NCBI GenBank assembly: GCA_964360265.1
Contig: CAYHUY010000008.1
Span: 1-35,359, forward strand
DNA: 35,359 bases
From: GWA1-39-11 sp964360265
Lineage (GTDB): Bacteria; Patescibacteriota; Microgenomatia; Levybacterales; GWA1-39-11
Direction of reading: 5' to 3'
A program made the position numbers and the translations under genes. The stretch's first letter is position 1. Every line of letters starts with the position of its first letter. A model generated the notes under the pieces. It made no database searches and had not been told where the DNA came from. It saw nothing but the letters and a program-made list of their open reading frames with translations. Below are positions 1-6,357 of the stretch, piece by piece.

Positions 1-85
1 TACTAACCCCGCAATCGTATCATTCGTATTTTATCAGATTCCGATGGTTGATGAGAATGAGGATAGTTGTGCATTCTAACAGGGA

Positions 86-907
86 TTAGCTTAGAGTAAT
101 TTTATTGCCGGGGCGAGGATTGCCGAAGACTTCTCTTCCAGTGGAAATGTCTTTTTCGGTAAAGTGCCTCCAAATAGAAATCTCGACGTAAGGATTGTCA
201 ATGTCACCTGAAGAGCCAGGATATATAACCAGATCTCCAAGATTACCTCCGAATAAGTTATCTACAAAGTTTGCTGTTTTTTTAATTCCATTTATCTCTA
301 CGTTTACGTGGTCTCCCGGGGAGTGCTTTGTCCTAAGCTCGCTGAGCTTTATTGTAGTTTTAATGTTTCCATAATTATCTATATGTCCAATGAACATAGC
401 TTTTAAATCAGGAACAATATCAGTGCTTGCCTCAATTAGCTCTAATTCTGACATGCGGTTTTCAACTAATTGCGCAGAGGCCTTTGAATACAACTCTCTC
501 GATCTGAATTGGCTACCCTTGCTTAAATCTTTATGCAAATATATTTTAGATATTTTATTTTTGATTAATGAGAAGCTATGCCCGGCGTTTGGACCGCACA
601 AAAACATTCCTGACTTAAGTTTTACAATAACAAAGTCGGCGCCTTGCGCCTTGTTGGTTGCAGTCTTTGTCTGTACGCGAGGATCTGTATTTCCAAATAA
701 GACAGTTTGTCGCGGTTTTCCTAGTCGTTCTTCTGTGGATACAATTTGTTGAATAATATACGAGGTGTGAATCGTAGAGGGAGTAGAGCTAACGAAACTA
801 ATCCGGCAATCCAATGTTTTTTTTAGAAACCCTTCCGTAGCAGATTGGAATTCCTGGTTGCAGAGAGAATCATTGGCCCAGTCGGCCACTACAATTAGCT
901 TCTTCAT
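86..907 (-). CDS. SAM hydroxide adenosyltransferase (DUF62 / chlorinase-fluorinase-like)
   Basis: Probable cytosolic enzyme of the SAM hydroxide adenosyltransferase family (DUF62), which splits S-adenosylmethionine with water to adenosine and methionine; some relatives use halide instead. The sequence shows the family layout: an N-terminal Rossmann-like part opening KKLIVVADWAND, a central GPNAGHSF segment matching the family's GPxNG-type loop, a RSRELYSKASAQL segment matching the family's RDxFAPxAA region, and a C-terminal beta domain with HIDNYGNIKTT, where relatives have DxFGNxxTN. The length, 273 residues, is normal. I chose the ATG at 907; an in-frame GTG at 928 adds seven residues, and neither has a good ribosome binding site. 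It is transcribed divergently from pyrG. Family assignment is good; hydroxide versus halide cannot be decided by eye. Confidence 0.82.
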   Translation of the reverse strand: MKKLIVVADWANDSLCNQEFQSATEGFLKKTLDCRISFVSSTPSTIHTSYIIQQIVSTEERLGKPRQTVLFGNTDPRVQTKTATNKAQGADFVIVKLKSGMFLCGPNAGHSFSLIKNKISKIYLHKDLSKGSQFRSRELYSKASAQLVENRMSELELIEASTDIVPDLKAMFIGHIDNYGNIKTTIKLSELRTKHSPGDHVNVEINGIKKTANFVDNLFGGNLGDLVIYPGSSGDIDNPYVEISIWRHFTEKDISTGREVFGNPRPGNKITLS

Positions 908-987
908 GAATTTTAACGAATTTCCCACGAAGAATTATTATATGGTAGAGAAATTAAGTTTGTAAAGTACTTTTTTAAAATTGTTGG

Positions 988-1016
988 TTGACTAAAATGG
1001 GCGATTTTGATAATAT
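988..1016 (+). promoter_or_regulatory. pyrG promoter
   Basis: TTGACT at 988-993 and TAATAT at 1011-1016 are separated by exactly 17 bp, and the GTG start of pyrG is 5 nt further on. Overlapping alternatives to the -10 are GATAAT (1009-1014) and TATAAA (1014-1019). Any of them puts the transcript start within a few bases of the start codon, so the mRNA is probably leaderless. Confidence 0.6.
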
Positions 1017-1021
1017 AAATC

Positions 1022-2698
1022 GTGCCCCCTCAAAATACAAAAAACAAGCGAGTAAAATATATTTTTGTCTCCGGAGGAGTTATTTCAGGCATCGGAAAAG
1101 GAATAACCTCCGCTTCAATTGGACTTCTTCTTAAACAGGCAGGTTATAAAATCGCGCCTATAAAATTTGAAAACTACTTGAACTTAGACGCAGGAACAAT
1201 CAATCCCATAGAGCATGGTGATCCATTTTTGTGTGAGGATGGAACCGAGACTGATATGGACGTTGGGTCTTACGAAAAATTTCTCAATGAGGACATGGGG
1301 GTAGATAACTTTGTAACCATGGGGAATATCTATCAAACAGTTATAGACCGCGAGAGGCGGTTTGAATATAAGGGTGAGGATGTTGAGGCTATTCCGCATA
1401 TAACGGATGAAATTATTTCACGGATTGTATCGCTAGGACGTAACAAGAGCGCAGATATTGTTCTGGTTGAACTCGGAGGTACGGCTGGTGAGTATCAAAA
1501 CGTTTTTTACTACGAAGCTTCCAGAATCCTGACTCTCAAAAACCCAGGGGATGTAATCCACGTTCATGTCAGTTATGTGCCAACCCCCGCTCACCTTGGT
1601 GAACCAAAAACAAAACCCGTTCAATTGTCCGTTAGAACACTTAACTCTATGGGAATTCAGCCCGACTTTATAATTGCACGGTCTGAAAAATATCTTGATC
1701 AGAGAAGGCGGGATAGATTTGCGCTTTTTTGCAATATTGAAGGAGAAAATATAATTTCAAATCCCGATGTTGAAGTAGTTTACGAGGTACCCTTGATATT
1801 ACAAAAACAGGGATTAGACCGCAAAATACTTGAAAAGCTTGGTTTGAAGGTTTTACCGCCAAACCTGTCGGATTGGGAAAATCTTATTAATAAAATAAAG
1901 AGTAAAAAAAGTAAAACAGTAGAGGTAGCAATTGTAGGAAAATATTTTGGGACTGGAGATTACCAAATTCGCGATTCATACGCCGCGCTTTTTGATGCTC
2001 TTGAGCATGCATCGTGGGTCAATAACGTTGAGCTTAAGACTCGGTGGGTTGACGCTGAGAAGGTTGAGAAAAATTCACTTGAAGAAATTATAGGTGTGCC
2101 TGATGGAATTATTGTTCCAATAGGGTGGGGAACTAGGGGTGCCGAAGGGATGATTGCAACCGCGTCATACGCGAGAAAAAATAAGATTCCGTATCTTGGG
2201 CTATGTTATGGCATGCAGCTTGCGGTAGTAGCATTTGCGCGGGATGTCTTAAACTGGCAAGACGCAGACACTACAGAAAATAATTCCTATACAAAACATC
2301 CAGTGATTGATCTTATTGCCTCTCAAAAAAAACACCTAAAAAAAAGAGCTTATGGGGGAACCATGAGACTGGGTGGTTGGGAGGCAGCTGTAAAAAAGGA
2401 AACGCGTGCATTTGAGTTTTATAAAAGGTATGGGGGAATCGATGCCAAAACCGGGTTGAGCTCAGAAAGACATAGACACAGGTATGAGTTTAACAATAAA
2501 TTTGCCAAAAATTTTGAAGCAAAAGGTTTGGTAATTGCGGCAACATCCGTTAAGGAAAAGCTGTGTGAAATTATCGAACTTTCTCGTGCCCAACATCCAT
2601 TTTACCTATGTACGCAAGGTCACCCCGAATACAAAAGCAGGCCTTTAAAGCCTCATCCATTCTTTATAGAATTCCTCAAGGCTTGCTCGAATGATTAA
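1022..2698 (+). CDS. pyrG: CTP synthase
   Basis: Makes CTP from UTP, ATP and glutamine in the cytosol, the last step of pyrimidine nucleotide synthesis. The N-terminal synthase domain begins after a short basic extension with KYIFVSGGVISGIGKGITS, the P-loop-like motif of the family, followed by a SVGSYEKFL-like DVGSYEKFL segment and the KTKPVQLSVRTL segment. The C-terminal class-I glutamine amidotransferase domain, from about residue 300, has the nucleophile loop GLCYGMQ and the catalytic HPE in QGHPEYKSRP. At 558 residues it is slightly longer than the usual 535-550. The start is a GTG at 1022 with no Shine-Dalgarno and a promoter immediately upstream. The stop is 23 bp before rplS. Confidence 0.97.
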   Translation: MPPQNTKNKRVKYIFVSGGVISGIGKGITSASIGLLLKQAGYKIAPIKFENYLNLDAGTINPIEHGDPFLCEDGTETDMDVGSYEKFLNEDMGVDNFVTMGNIYQTVIDRERRFEYKGEDVEAIPHITDEIISRIVSLGRNKSADIVLVELGGTAGEYQNVFYYEASRILTLKNPGDVIHVHVSYVPTPAHLGEPKTKPVQLSVRTLNSMGIQPDFIIARSEKYLDQRRRDRFALFCNIEGENIISNPDVEVVYEVPLILQKQGLDRKILEKLGLKVLPPNLSDWENLINKIKSKKSKTVEVAIVGKYFGTGDYQIRDSYAALFDALEHASWVNNVELKTRWVDAEKVEKNSLEEIIGVPDGIIVPIGWGTRGAEGMIATASYARKNKIPYLGLCYGMQLAVVAFARDVLNWQDADTTENNSYTKHPVIDLIASQKKHLKKRAYGGTMRLGGWEAAVKKETRAFEFYKRYGGIDAKTGLSSERHRHRYEFNNKFAKNFEAKGLVIAATSVKEKLCEIIELSRAQHPFYLCTQGHPEYKSRPLKPHPFFIEFLKACSND

Positions 2699-2711
2699 TT
2701 TACGGTATAAT
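2683..2711 (+). promoter_or_regulatory. rplS promoter
   Basis: TTGCTC (2683-2688), a 17-bp spacer and a perfect TATAAT (2706-2711). The -35 lies inside the 3' end of pyrG. The rplS ATG is 10 nt after the -10, leaving a 5' leader of about 3-4 nt and no ribosome binding site. Confidence 0.7.
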
Positions 2712-2721
2712 TAAGAGTATC

Positions 2722-3075
2722 ATGCAAGACTTACCGCAGTTACGTGAAGGACAAATCATTAGTGTTTTCCAGAAAGTTATTGAAGGAAAACGTGAAAGAA
2801 GCATTCCGTTTACAGGTAGACTTTTGAAAGTTCGGGGTATAGGCGTAAATAAAACCATTACGGTTCGTCAAAGCCTTGAAAAAATAGATGTTGAAAAGAT
2901 TTTCCCTCTTGCTCTTCCTACTATTACAAAAATTGAGGTGGTGGAACAGGTAAAAAGTTTAATAAAGGGTCAAGCTGTTGTTCATGGAAAAGCAAAGAGG
3001 GCAAAAAAAGCCCGTCTAGACTCACGTCATGCGAGGCTGGCAAGAAAAGCCACAAAACGCCGCGCAAAAAAATAA
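2722..3075 (+). CDS. rplS: 50S ribosomal protein L19 (bL19)
   Basis: Structural protein of the large ribosomal subunit, near the 30S interface. The conserved core is clear: REGQIISVFQKVIEGKRER, then FTGRLLKVRGIGVNKTITVR and a FPLALPTITKIEVV strand matching the family's FPLHSPKIEKIEV. The usual C-terminal signature (RRAKLYYLR then GKAARIKE) is not recognisable. It is replaced by a tail of about 35 residues very rich in Lys and Arg, ending RRAKK. Total length 117 is normal. It has its own strong promoter and an apparently leaderless ATG. Confidence 0.92.
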   Translation: MQDLPQLREGQIISVFQKVIEGKRERSIPFTGRLLKVRGIGVNKTITVRQSLEKIDVEKIFPLALPTITKIEVVEQVKSLIKGQAVVHGKAKRAKKARLDSRHARLARKATKRRAKK

Positions 3076-3208
3076 TCTCCAAAAATTTGTGAGCCCGCTA
3101 GTACCTTAAACAGACTGCGAGAGTTCTTTGAATTATTCCTATCTGACGGTCTAAACTCTGAATTTGCTTATACCTTTGGACTAAAAAATGTATAGCAAAG
3201 TACAATAG
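3076..3208. other. intergenic, no feature recognised
   Basis: 133 bp between the stops of rplS (+) and the HELGH gene (-). I see no hairpin with a T-tract, no tRNA and no credible small ORF. It marks the left edge of an accessory-looking pocket. Confidence 0.4.
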
Positions 3209-4054
3209 CTATTTCCAGCCCTTAACAAATTTTCCCTCGTTATAATATCGCTCATAAGTTTTTAGGCAAAGTCGAGCATATTCAAAATATGATTCTGGTT
3301 TTTGAAATCCAGTCGGATATTCGCTAGCTCTCACTAAATGCATTCCAGCGGCCCAAGCATTTCTTTCATGAAACAAGGATGTTGCTCTTTCAATATGGTG
3401 ACTTCTTCCTTGCAATTGAAATAAGGTATGCCTATTAAGAGCAATCGGTGTTTTTTGTTCTCGTAATCCATAAGGTAACGCACGAGCAAGTTCGTTTCCG
3501 TATTCTTTTGCCAGCGCTACCGGCGGTAAATCTTGTGCTCTTAAAGATATAGCAGCTCCTAATAATTGGGTGTCTGCATCTGTATGAAAAAGAGTAACAT
3601 GACCTAATTCATGCCAAGTAGCCGACATTCTACTCATATTTTCGGCAAGTTCATCGACCTGAAGTCCTACAACGTAAAAGGGATTTTCTCTGCCACCCAT
3701 TAAGGGATCATGTGCATAGAATCCGTTTGTAGTACCTGTAAAAAGGACTGGTTTGGTTTTCGGAGTAGTTAGAGAAAGGTTCTATTTACGTTTTCTACCA
3801 TTTCTTCCTCTATGTTCTAATTCAGCTGTATACAATTGAATATGACTCGATAAACCGAAACGTTCAGGCATATTATAAGTACCTACTTGTTTAACGGTTA
3901 GACAAGCATCTGGCCAAGTAACATCACGAAGAGGGACATGGGTTGCTTGATCCATGTCAATTTCGGTAAAACTAGTTTCTACCTCACCCTCAATTCGGGC
4001 TTCAGCTATTCGAGGTTTATCTATATAACCGCTTGGTCCACTTTCTATTCCCAT
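3209..4054 (-). pseudogene. putative HELGH-motif metalloprotein, interrupted by an in-frame TAG
   Basis: Two ORFs, 4054-3782 (90 residues) and 3781-3209, lie in the same frame and are separated only by one TAG codon at 3784-3782. Reading through gives 281 codons without another interruption. The second part carries ATWHELGHVTLFH; HELGH is a zinc-metallopeptidase HExxH signature, with His148, Glu149 and His152 in joined numbering. I see no clear third ligand and no signal peptide. I do not recognise the family. The first in-frame ATG after the TAG is at 3700, without a convincing ribosome binding site. TAG ends uvrB, eno and the MscS-like gene here, so it is a normal stop. The open frame beyond it suggests a recent nonsense mutation, a sequence error, or readthrough or split expression. 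Confidence 0.7.
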
Positions 4055-4061
4055 GTGGCTT

Positions 4062-4067
4062 ATTATA
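4062..4067 (-). promoter_or_regulatory. -10 box of the HELGH gene
   Basis: A perfect TATAAT on the minus strand, 7 nt before the ATG at 4054, so the transcript would start at about the start codon. No good -35 is visible (TTTATT at about the right distance). Confidence 0.5.
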
Positions 4068-4111
4068 CTATGAGTCTATAAGAAAATAAAGGGTCTTCAC
4101 TTAAATAGTGC

Positions 4112-4122
4112 AAGGAGGTGAT
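4112..4122 (+). promoter_or_regulatory. full-length Shine-Dalgarno of the 56-codon ORF
   Basis: AAGGAGGTGAT is a complete match to the 3' end of 16S rRNA, 8 nt before the ATG at 4131. Ribosome binding sites are otherwise scarce in this window, so it strongly supports the small ORF behind it. Confidence 0.75.
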
Positions 4123-4130
4123 TATTTAAA

Positions 4131-4301
4131 ATGCTACCTTTAGATGTAATAAGAAAATACTATCCTAACTTGTCTGATGAGGACTTGAAGAAAATACAGG
4201 TATTTGTTTACCAATTATGTTGCGGAGTAATGCAATACTTTTACGGAGACAACTGGGAAGGGGATAGTGGCGATCCGGATTTAGAAAATAAAGAGGGTTG
4301 A
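4131..4301 (+). CDS. small acidic protein of unknown function (56 aa)
   Basis: A 56-residue ORF, starting MLPLDVIRKYYPNLSDEDLK, followed by KIQVFVYQLCCGVMQYFYGD and an acidic tail. The first half looks like a helix-turn-helix-sized helical unit; the middle is hydrophobic and aromatic with two adjacent cysteines; the last 17 residues are rich in Asp, Glu and Gly. There is no signal peptide or clear membrane segment. Its reality rests on the perfect Shine-Dalgarno at 8 nt. I do not recognise the family. The TGA stop overlaps an ATG (TGATG at 4299-4303) that opens a 19-codon frame to 4360, which could be a coupled micropeptide or chance. Confidence 0.62.
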   Translation: MLPLDVIRKYYPNLSDEDLKKIQVFVYQLCCGVMQYFYGDNWEGDSGDPDLENKEG

Positions 4302-4360
4302 TGGAGCAATCCGAACCCAAGTTCGAATCCCAAGAGGGTTCAAAGATATTTATAGTCTAA
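4301..4360 (+). CDS. possible coupled 19-aa micropeptide
   Basis: This frame begins with an ATG that shares one base with the stop of the 56-codon ORF (TGATG) and encodes MEQSEPKFESQEGSKIFIV. GAGGG lies just upstream. It overlaps the 3' end of the GIY-YIG gene on the other strand. The overlap geometry is the only positive evidence. Confidence 0.2.
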   Translation: MEQSEPKFESQEGSKIFIV

Positions 4361-4612
4361 CTTTTTTAGTATCTCCTTAAGTTGAATTTTAAGCTCTCCT
4401 CGTCCGTTTCCGCCCTTTAAATATTTTTCCCGTCGCCTAGCATCTAATTTGTTAACGTAGGATTCATAATAAACGAGTTTTAATGGGCGCCTATATTTGG
4501 TAGCTTTAACAAAACCATTTATATGGGCCTTGAGACGAGATTTTAAATCTGGAGAAAAACCCGTATAAAGCTGTTTATCTTTTTCTGAAAAAAGAATATA
4601 AACGTAGTACAT
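4340..4612 (-). CDS. mini GIY-YIG nuclease-domain protein (YhbQ/UPF0213-like)
   Basis: A 90-residue protein made of a single GIY-YIG domain. The N-terminus MYYVYILFSEKDKQLYTGFS supplies the paired YVYIL and YTG strands, followed by DLKSRLKAHINGF with the family Arg helix and ARRREKYLKGG near the C-terminus, where relatives carry RE-K-KGG. Its activity is unproven: stand-alone members may act on DNA, but many have no known target. It has TACACT at -10 position 8 nt before the ATG, and lies downstream of tRNA-Lys(UUU) on the same strand. A second paralogue sits at 34993-35256, also near a tRNA-Lys. Confidence 0.88.
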   Translation of the reverse strand: MYYVYILFSEKDKQLYTGFSPDLKSRLKAHINGFVKATKYRRPLKLVYYESYVNKLDARRREKYLKGGNGRGELKIQLKEILKKLDYKYL

Positions 4613-4646
4613 CCATATTCAGTGTAGCAAAAATAAATAGTGAGTG

Positions 4647-4663
4647 AGCCAGCTAAGCTGGCT
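4647..4663. repeat. perfect palindrome, possible terminator of tRNA-Lys(UUU)
   Basis: AGCCAGC-TAA-GCTGGCT, a 7-bp perfect stem with a 3-nt loop. On the minus strand it follows tRNA-Lys(UUU) and is itself followed within about 10 nt by a T-rich run (TTTATTTTT), so it could end that transcript. Confidence 0.55.
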
Positions 4664-4665
4664 AT

Positions 4666-4686
4666 TCACCAAGCTGAGCTTGGTGA
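4666..4686. repeat. perfect palindrome overlapping the tRNA-Lys(UUU) 3' end
   Basis: TCACCAAGC-TGA-GCTTGGTGA, a 9-bp perfect stem. The arm at 4678-4686 contains the encoded ACCA end and the last two acceptor bases of tRNA-Lys(UUU), so the trailer of the precursor can pair with the tRNA 3' terminus. Confidence 0.75.
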
Positions 4687-4755
4687 GTCGCCAGGGATTC
4701 GAACCCTGAACCTAAAGCTTAAAAGGCTTTTGCTCTACCGTTGAGCTAGCGACCC
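4681..4755 (-). tRNA. tRNA-Lys(UUU), CCA encoded
   Basis: Cloverleaf read on the minus strand: acceptor GGGTCGC with GCGACTC (one G-U), D-arm GCTC/GAGC, anticodon stem AAAGC/GCTTT with loop CTTTTAA giving anticodon UUU, and T-arm CAGGG-TTCGAAT-CCCTG. The discriminator is A and CCA is encoded (4683-4681), unlike the other three tRNAs here. A TAAAAT hexamer lies 16 nt upstream at 4772-4777. Confidence 0.95.
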
Positions 4756-4918
4756 ATATTGCGAATATTCAATTTTATCAGAAGCTAAGTTCATAAAGCA
4801 ATAAGTCTAGGTTCGAAAAAAACTAAAAATTCCTTGACCCCGTTAGATATTAACTTACAGAACCAGATCTACGCTTTAATGAAACGCATAACTTTTATCT
4901 CGAAGATTTCTAAGGGGG
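4756..4918. other. intergenic between tRNA-Lys and the MscS-like gene
   Basis: This AT-rich stretch holds the presumed tRNA-Lys promoter on the minus strand. I see no ORF, RNA gene or strong palindrome in the rest. Confidence 0.4.
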
Positions 4919-4948
4919 TTGACAAATTAATCTTTTCTGTGATAGCTT
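4919..4948 (+). promoter_or_regulatory. promoter of the MscS-like gene
   Basis: A perfect TTGACA (4919-4924), then an 18-bp spacer and TAGCTT (4943-4948), or GATAGC one or two bases earlier, with a TG just upstream. This gives a leader of about 35 nt, which contains a GGTGGTGA ribosome binding site around 4978-4984, 7 nt before a TTG start. Confidence 0.5.
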
Positions 4949-4990
4949 GAAGTGAAGATTAACAAAACTTCAGAAGGGTGGTGAAATAAT

Positions 4991-5659
4991 TTGCAATTTG
5001 AGAATGTGAACGAAGTATTCACGGTAACTCTCAATAACACAATCGCTTCAATTACCCAATTTATTCCCCAATTCCTTAGCGGTCTAACAATTCTTTTGAT
5101 TGGTCTTATAATCGCATCTCTCGTTAAACAGGTTCTTCTTCAAGTGTTCAAAGTGGCCCGAATTGAACAATTGCTTGCAAAGTACGGCGCACCAGAGACG
5201 CGTGGTAATGGGGGAGTATCCTGGACTGAATTCCTAGCAGAGCTCGCCCGTTGGTTTGTAATAATAGTGTTTTTTATTCCAACGGCCGATATTTGGGGGT
5301 TATCGCAATTCGTGGTAATCCTTAACGATTTCCTTGCATTCCTTCCGAATGTTTTGGTAGGGGTGCTAATGCTCTTGGTTGGATTTGTTGTTTCAGGCCT
5401 TGTTCATGATTTACTTTTGGCGTCTGTTCGCGGCATATCGGCCGAGACGGCTGCGACCATTGCTGTTGTTGGAAAATATTCTGTTTTGGTATTTTCCATT
5501 CTTGTAGTTCTTAACCAATTGGGGATTGCCTCTGACTTAATAAGGATTCTCTTTGCCGGAGTGGTAGCATCAGTTGCGCTGGCAACAGGTCTGGCATTTG
5601 GTCTTGGAGGCCGAGAAGCAGCAAAAGAAATCCTGGCAAAGCTTATTAAGAAGTTGTAG
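4991..5659 (+). CDS. MscS-like conserved-TM-helix membrane protein
   Basis: A 222-residue inner-membrane protein with four or five hydrophobic segments, at about 22-44, 78-100, 112-137, 155-172 and 186-205. The C-terminal GLAFGLGGREAAKEIL closely matches the pore-lining helix of small mechanosensitive channels, and the protein fits the TM_helix family (PF05552). The cytoplasmic beta-domain of true MscS is absent, so it is a minimal pore-module protein and channel activity is inference. The start is a TTG at 4991, chosen for the Shine-Dalgarno-like GGTGGTGA 7 nt upstream. It stands alone, converging on tRNA-Glu. Confidence 0.82.
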   Translation: MQFENVNEVFTVTLNNTIASITQFIPQFLSGLTILLIGLIIASLVKQVLLQVFKVARIEQLLAKYGAPETRGNGGVSWTEFLAELARWFVIIVFFIPTADIWGLSQFVVILNDFLAFLPNVLVGVLMLLVGFVVSGLVHDLLLASVRGISAETAATIAVVGKYSVLVFSILVVLNQLGIASDLIRILFAGVVASVALATGLAFGLGGREAAKEILAKLIKKL

Positions 5660-5668
5660 ATTGTTGTT

Positions 5669-5700
5669 TACACTGAGCGAGCGTAGCGAGTCGAAGTGTA
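5669..5700. repeat. REP-like imperfect palindrome next to tRNA-Glu
   Basis: TACACT at 5669-5674 pairs with AGTGTA at 5695-5700, enclosing a GC-rich segment with CGAGCG and GCGAGTCG. It fills the gap between the MscS-like stop and tRNA-Glu and takes in the last two bases of the tRNA. It may serve as a bidirectional terminator. Confidence 0.5.
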
Positions 5701-5772
5701 CCGCGTACGGGATTCGAACCCGTGATTTTCGGGATGAAAACCCGATGTCCTAGGCCACTAGACGAACGCGGC
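5699..5772 (-). tRNA. tRNA-Glu(UUC)
   Basis: Minus-strand cloverleaf: acceptor GCCGCGT with ACGCGGT (first pair G-U), D-arm beginning GTCTAGTGGCC, anticodon stem TCGGG/CCCGA with loop TTTTCAT giving anticodon UUC, and a T-arm with GTTCGAATC. The discriminator is A; CCA is not encoded. Confidence 0.95.
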
Positions 5773-5780
5773 ATGATGAA

Positions 5781-5809
5781 ATTATATTAAAATTGCGATC
5801 AAAGTTCAA
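5781..5809 (-). promoter_or_regulatory. tRNA-Glu promoter
   Basis: On the minus strand, TTGAAC (5809-5804), a 17-bp spacer and a perfect TATAAT (5786-5781). The -10 ends only 8 nt before the mature tRNA 5' end, so the primary transcript has a 5' leader of about one or two bases. Confidence 0.75.
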
Positions 5810-5824
5810 TAAAATGTTATATTC

Positions 5825-5870
5825 AGGTGTAATCGTAAGACACCTCGAAGGTGTCTTGATAGATACACCT
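5825..5870. repeat. nested hairpin at the end of the hydrolase remnant
   Basis: Inner perfect stem AAGACACCT-CGA-AGGTGTCTT (5837-5857), with an outer AGGTGT/ACACCT pair (5825-5830 and 5865-5870). The structure begins at the stop codon of the minus-strand hydrolase ORF. It lacks a T-tract, so it is a weak terminator candidate or an interspersed palindrome. Confidence 0.6.
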
Positions 5871-6342
5871 AGGGAGTTTTGGCTATTTCGAGGAGTTTTG
5901 AAAGGACAACTGGCAGCTCCGCGACTCCGTCATCCCCTGAGAAATGCCCAAAACCATTCAGGATTATAGACTCGGCTCCAAGTTTATCTTGATATAACTT
6001 ATTATGTTCGAGTGGCACCCATTCGTCATCCCTCGAATGAACTACCACGAATTTGTTCGCTTTTGTTTTAATTTTTTCCCAATCGATTGGCGTTTCAAAA
6101 AATGAGCTAAGTTCGCCATTGTAGCCTTTATATTCAAGGTCATGTCCAAACCCTGCGACAAAGATTGCCCCACCGACTTTTTGATTCACATCAAGCGATT
6201 CGAGAAACCTTAATATCGTTATGCACCCAAGACTATGTCCAACAAGATAAGTATTTTCATCCGGGTTCGTTATTTCTTCCCTTAGTTTTGAGAACCATTC
6301 ATTGAAAACCGGAGTATCAGGGTTTGGCATTTCTGGAATCAC
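5869..6342 (-). pseudogene. 5'-truncated alpha/beta hydrolase (RBBP9/YdeN-like)
   Basis: A 157-residue serine-hydrolase-fold protein. The nucleophile elbow VGHSLG is at about residues 34-39, the Asp lies in SRDDEWVP and the His in GFGHF, so the catalytic triad is visible. Complete RBBP9/YdeN proteins are about 185-190 residues and begin with a strand and an HGxxG oxyanion-hole loop. Here that first module (roughly 30-35 residues) is missing: homology begins at KGFNVVIPEMPNP, directly after the greA stop and in the same frame. The GTG at 6342 has AAAGGA 9 nt upstream, so the remnant may still be translated. I infer a deletion or recombination scar at the greA end. It is the last gene of the glmS-greA run. 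Confidence 0.65.
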
Positions 6343-6357
6343 TACATTAAATCCTTT

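Noticed and set aside
1..85. Minus-strand promoter at the window edge (TACGAT near 14-19)
   Set aside because: The hexamer matches the -10 variant used by ppsA, but the following sequence to the window end has no start codon to confirm it.
390..752. 120-codon plus-strand ORF opposite the SAM hydroxide adenosyltransferase
   Set aside because: It is antisense to a gene with clear family motifs and shows no recognisable protein features or start signals.
3782..3784. Genome-wide reassignment of TAG to an amino acid
   Set aside because: TAG ends uvrB, eno, the MscS-like gene and the HNH gene at the expected family lengths, so it functions as a stop here.
4300..4345. tRNA-like stretch with GTTCGAATCC
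   Set aside because: It looks like a T-loop, but the flanks do not pair and there is no D-arm or anticodon arm. It also lies in the micro-ORF and GIY-YIG 3' end.
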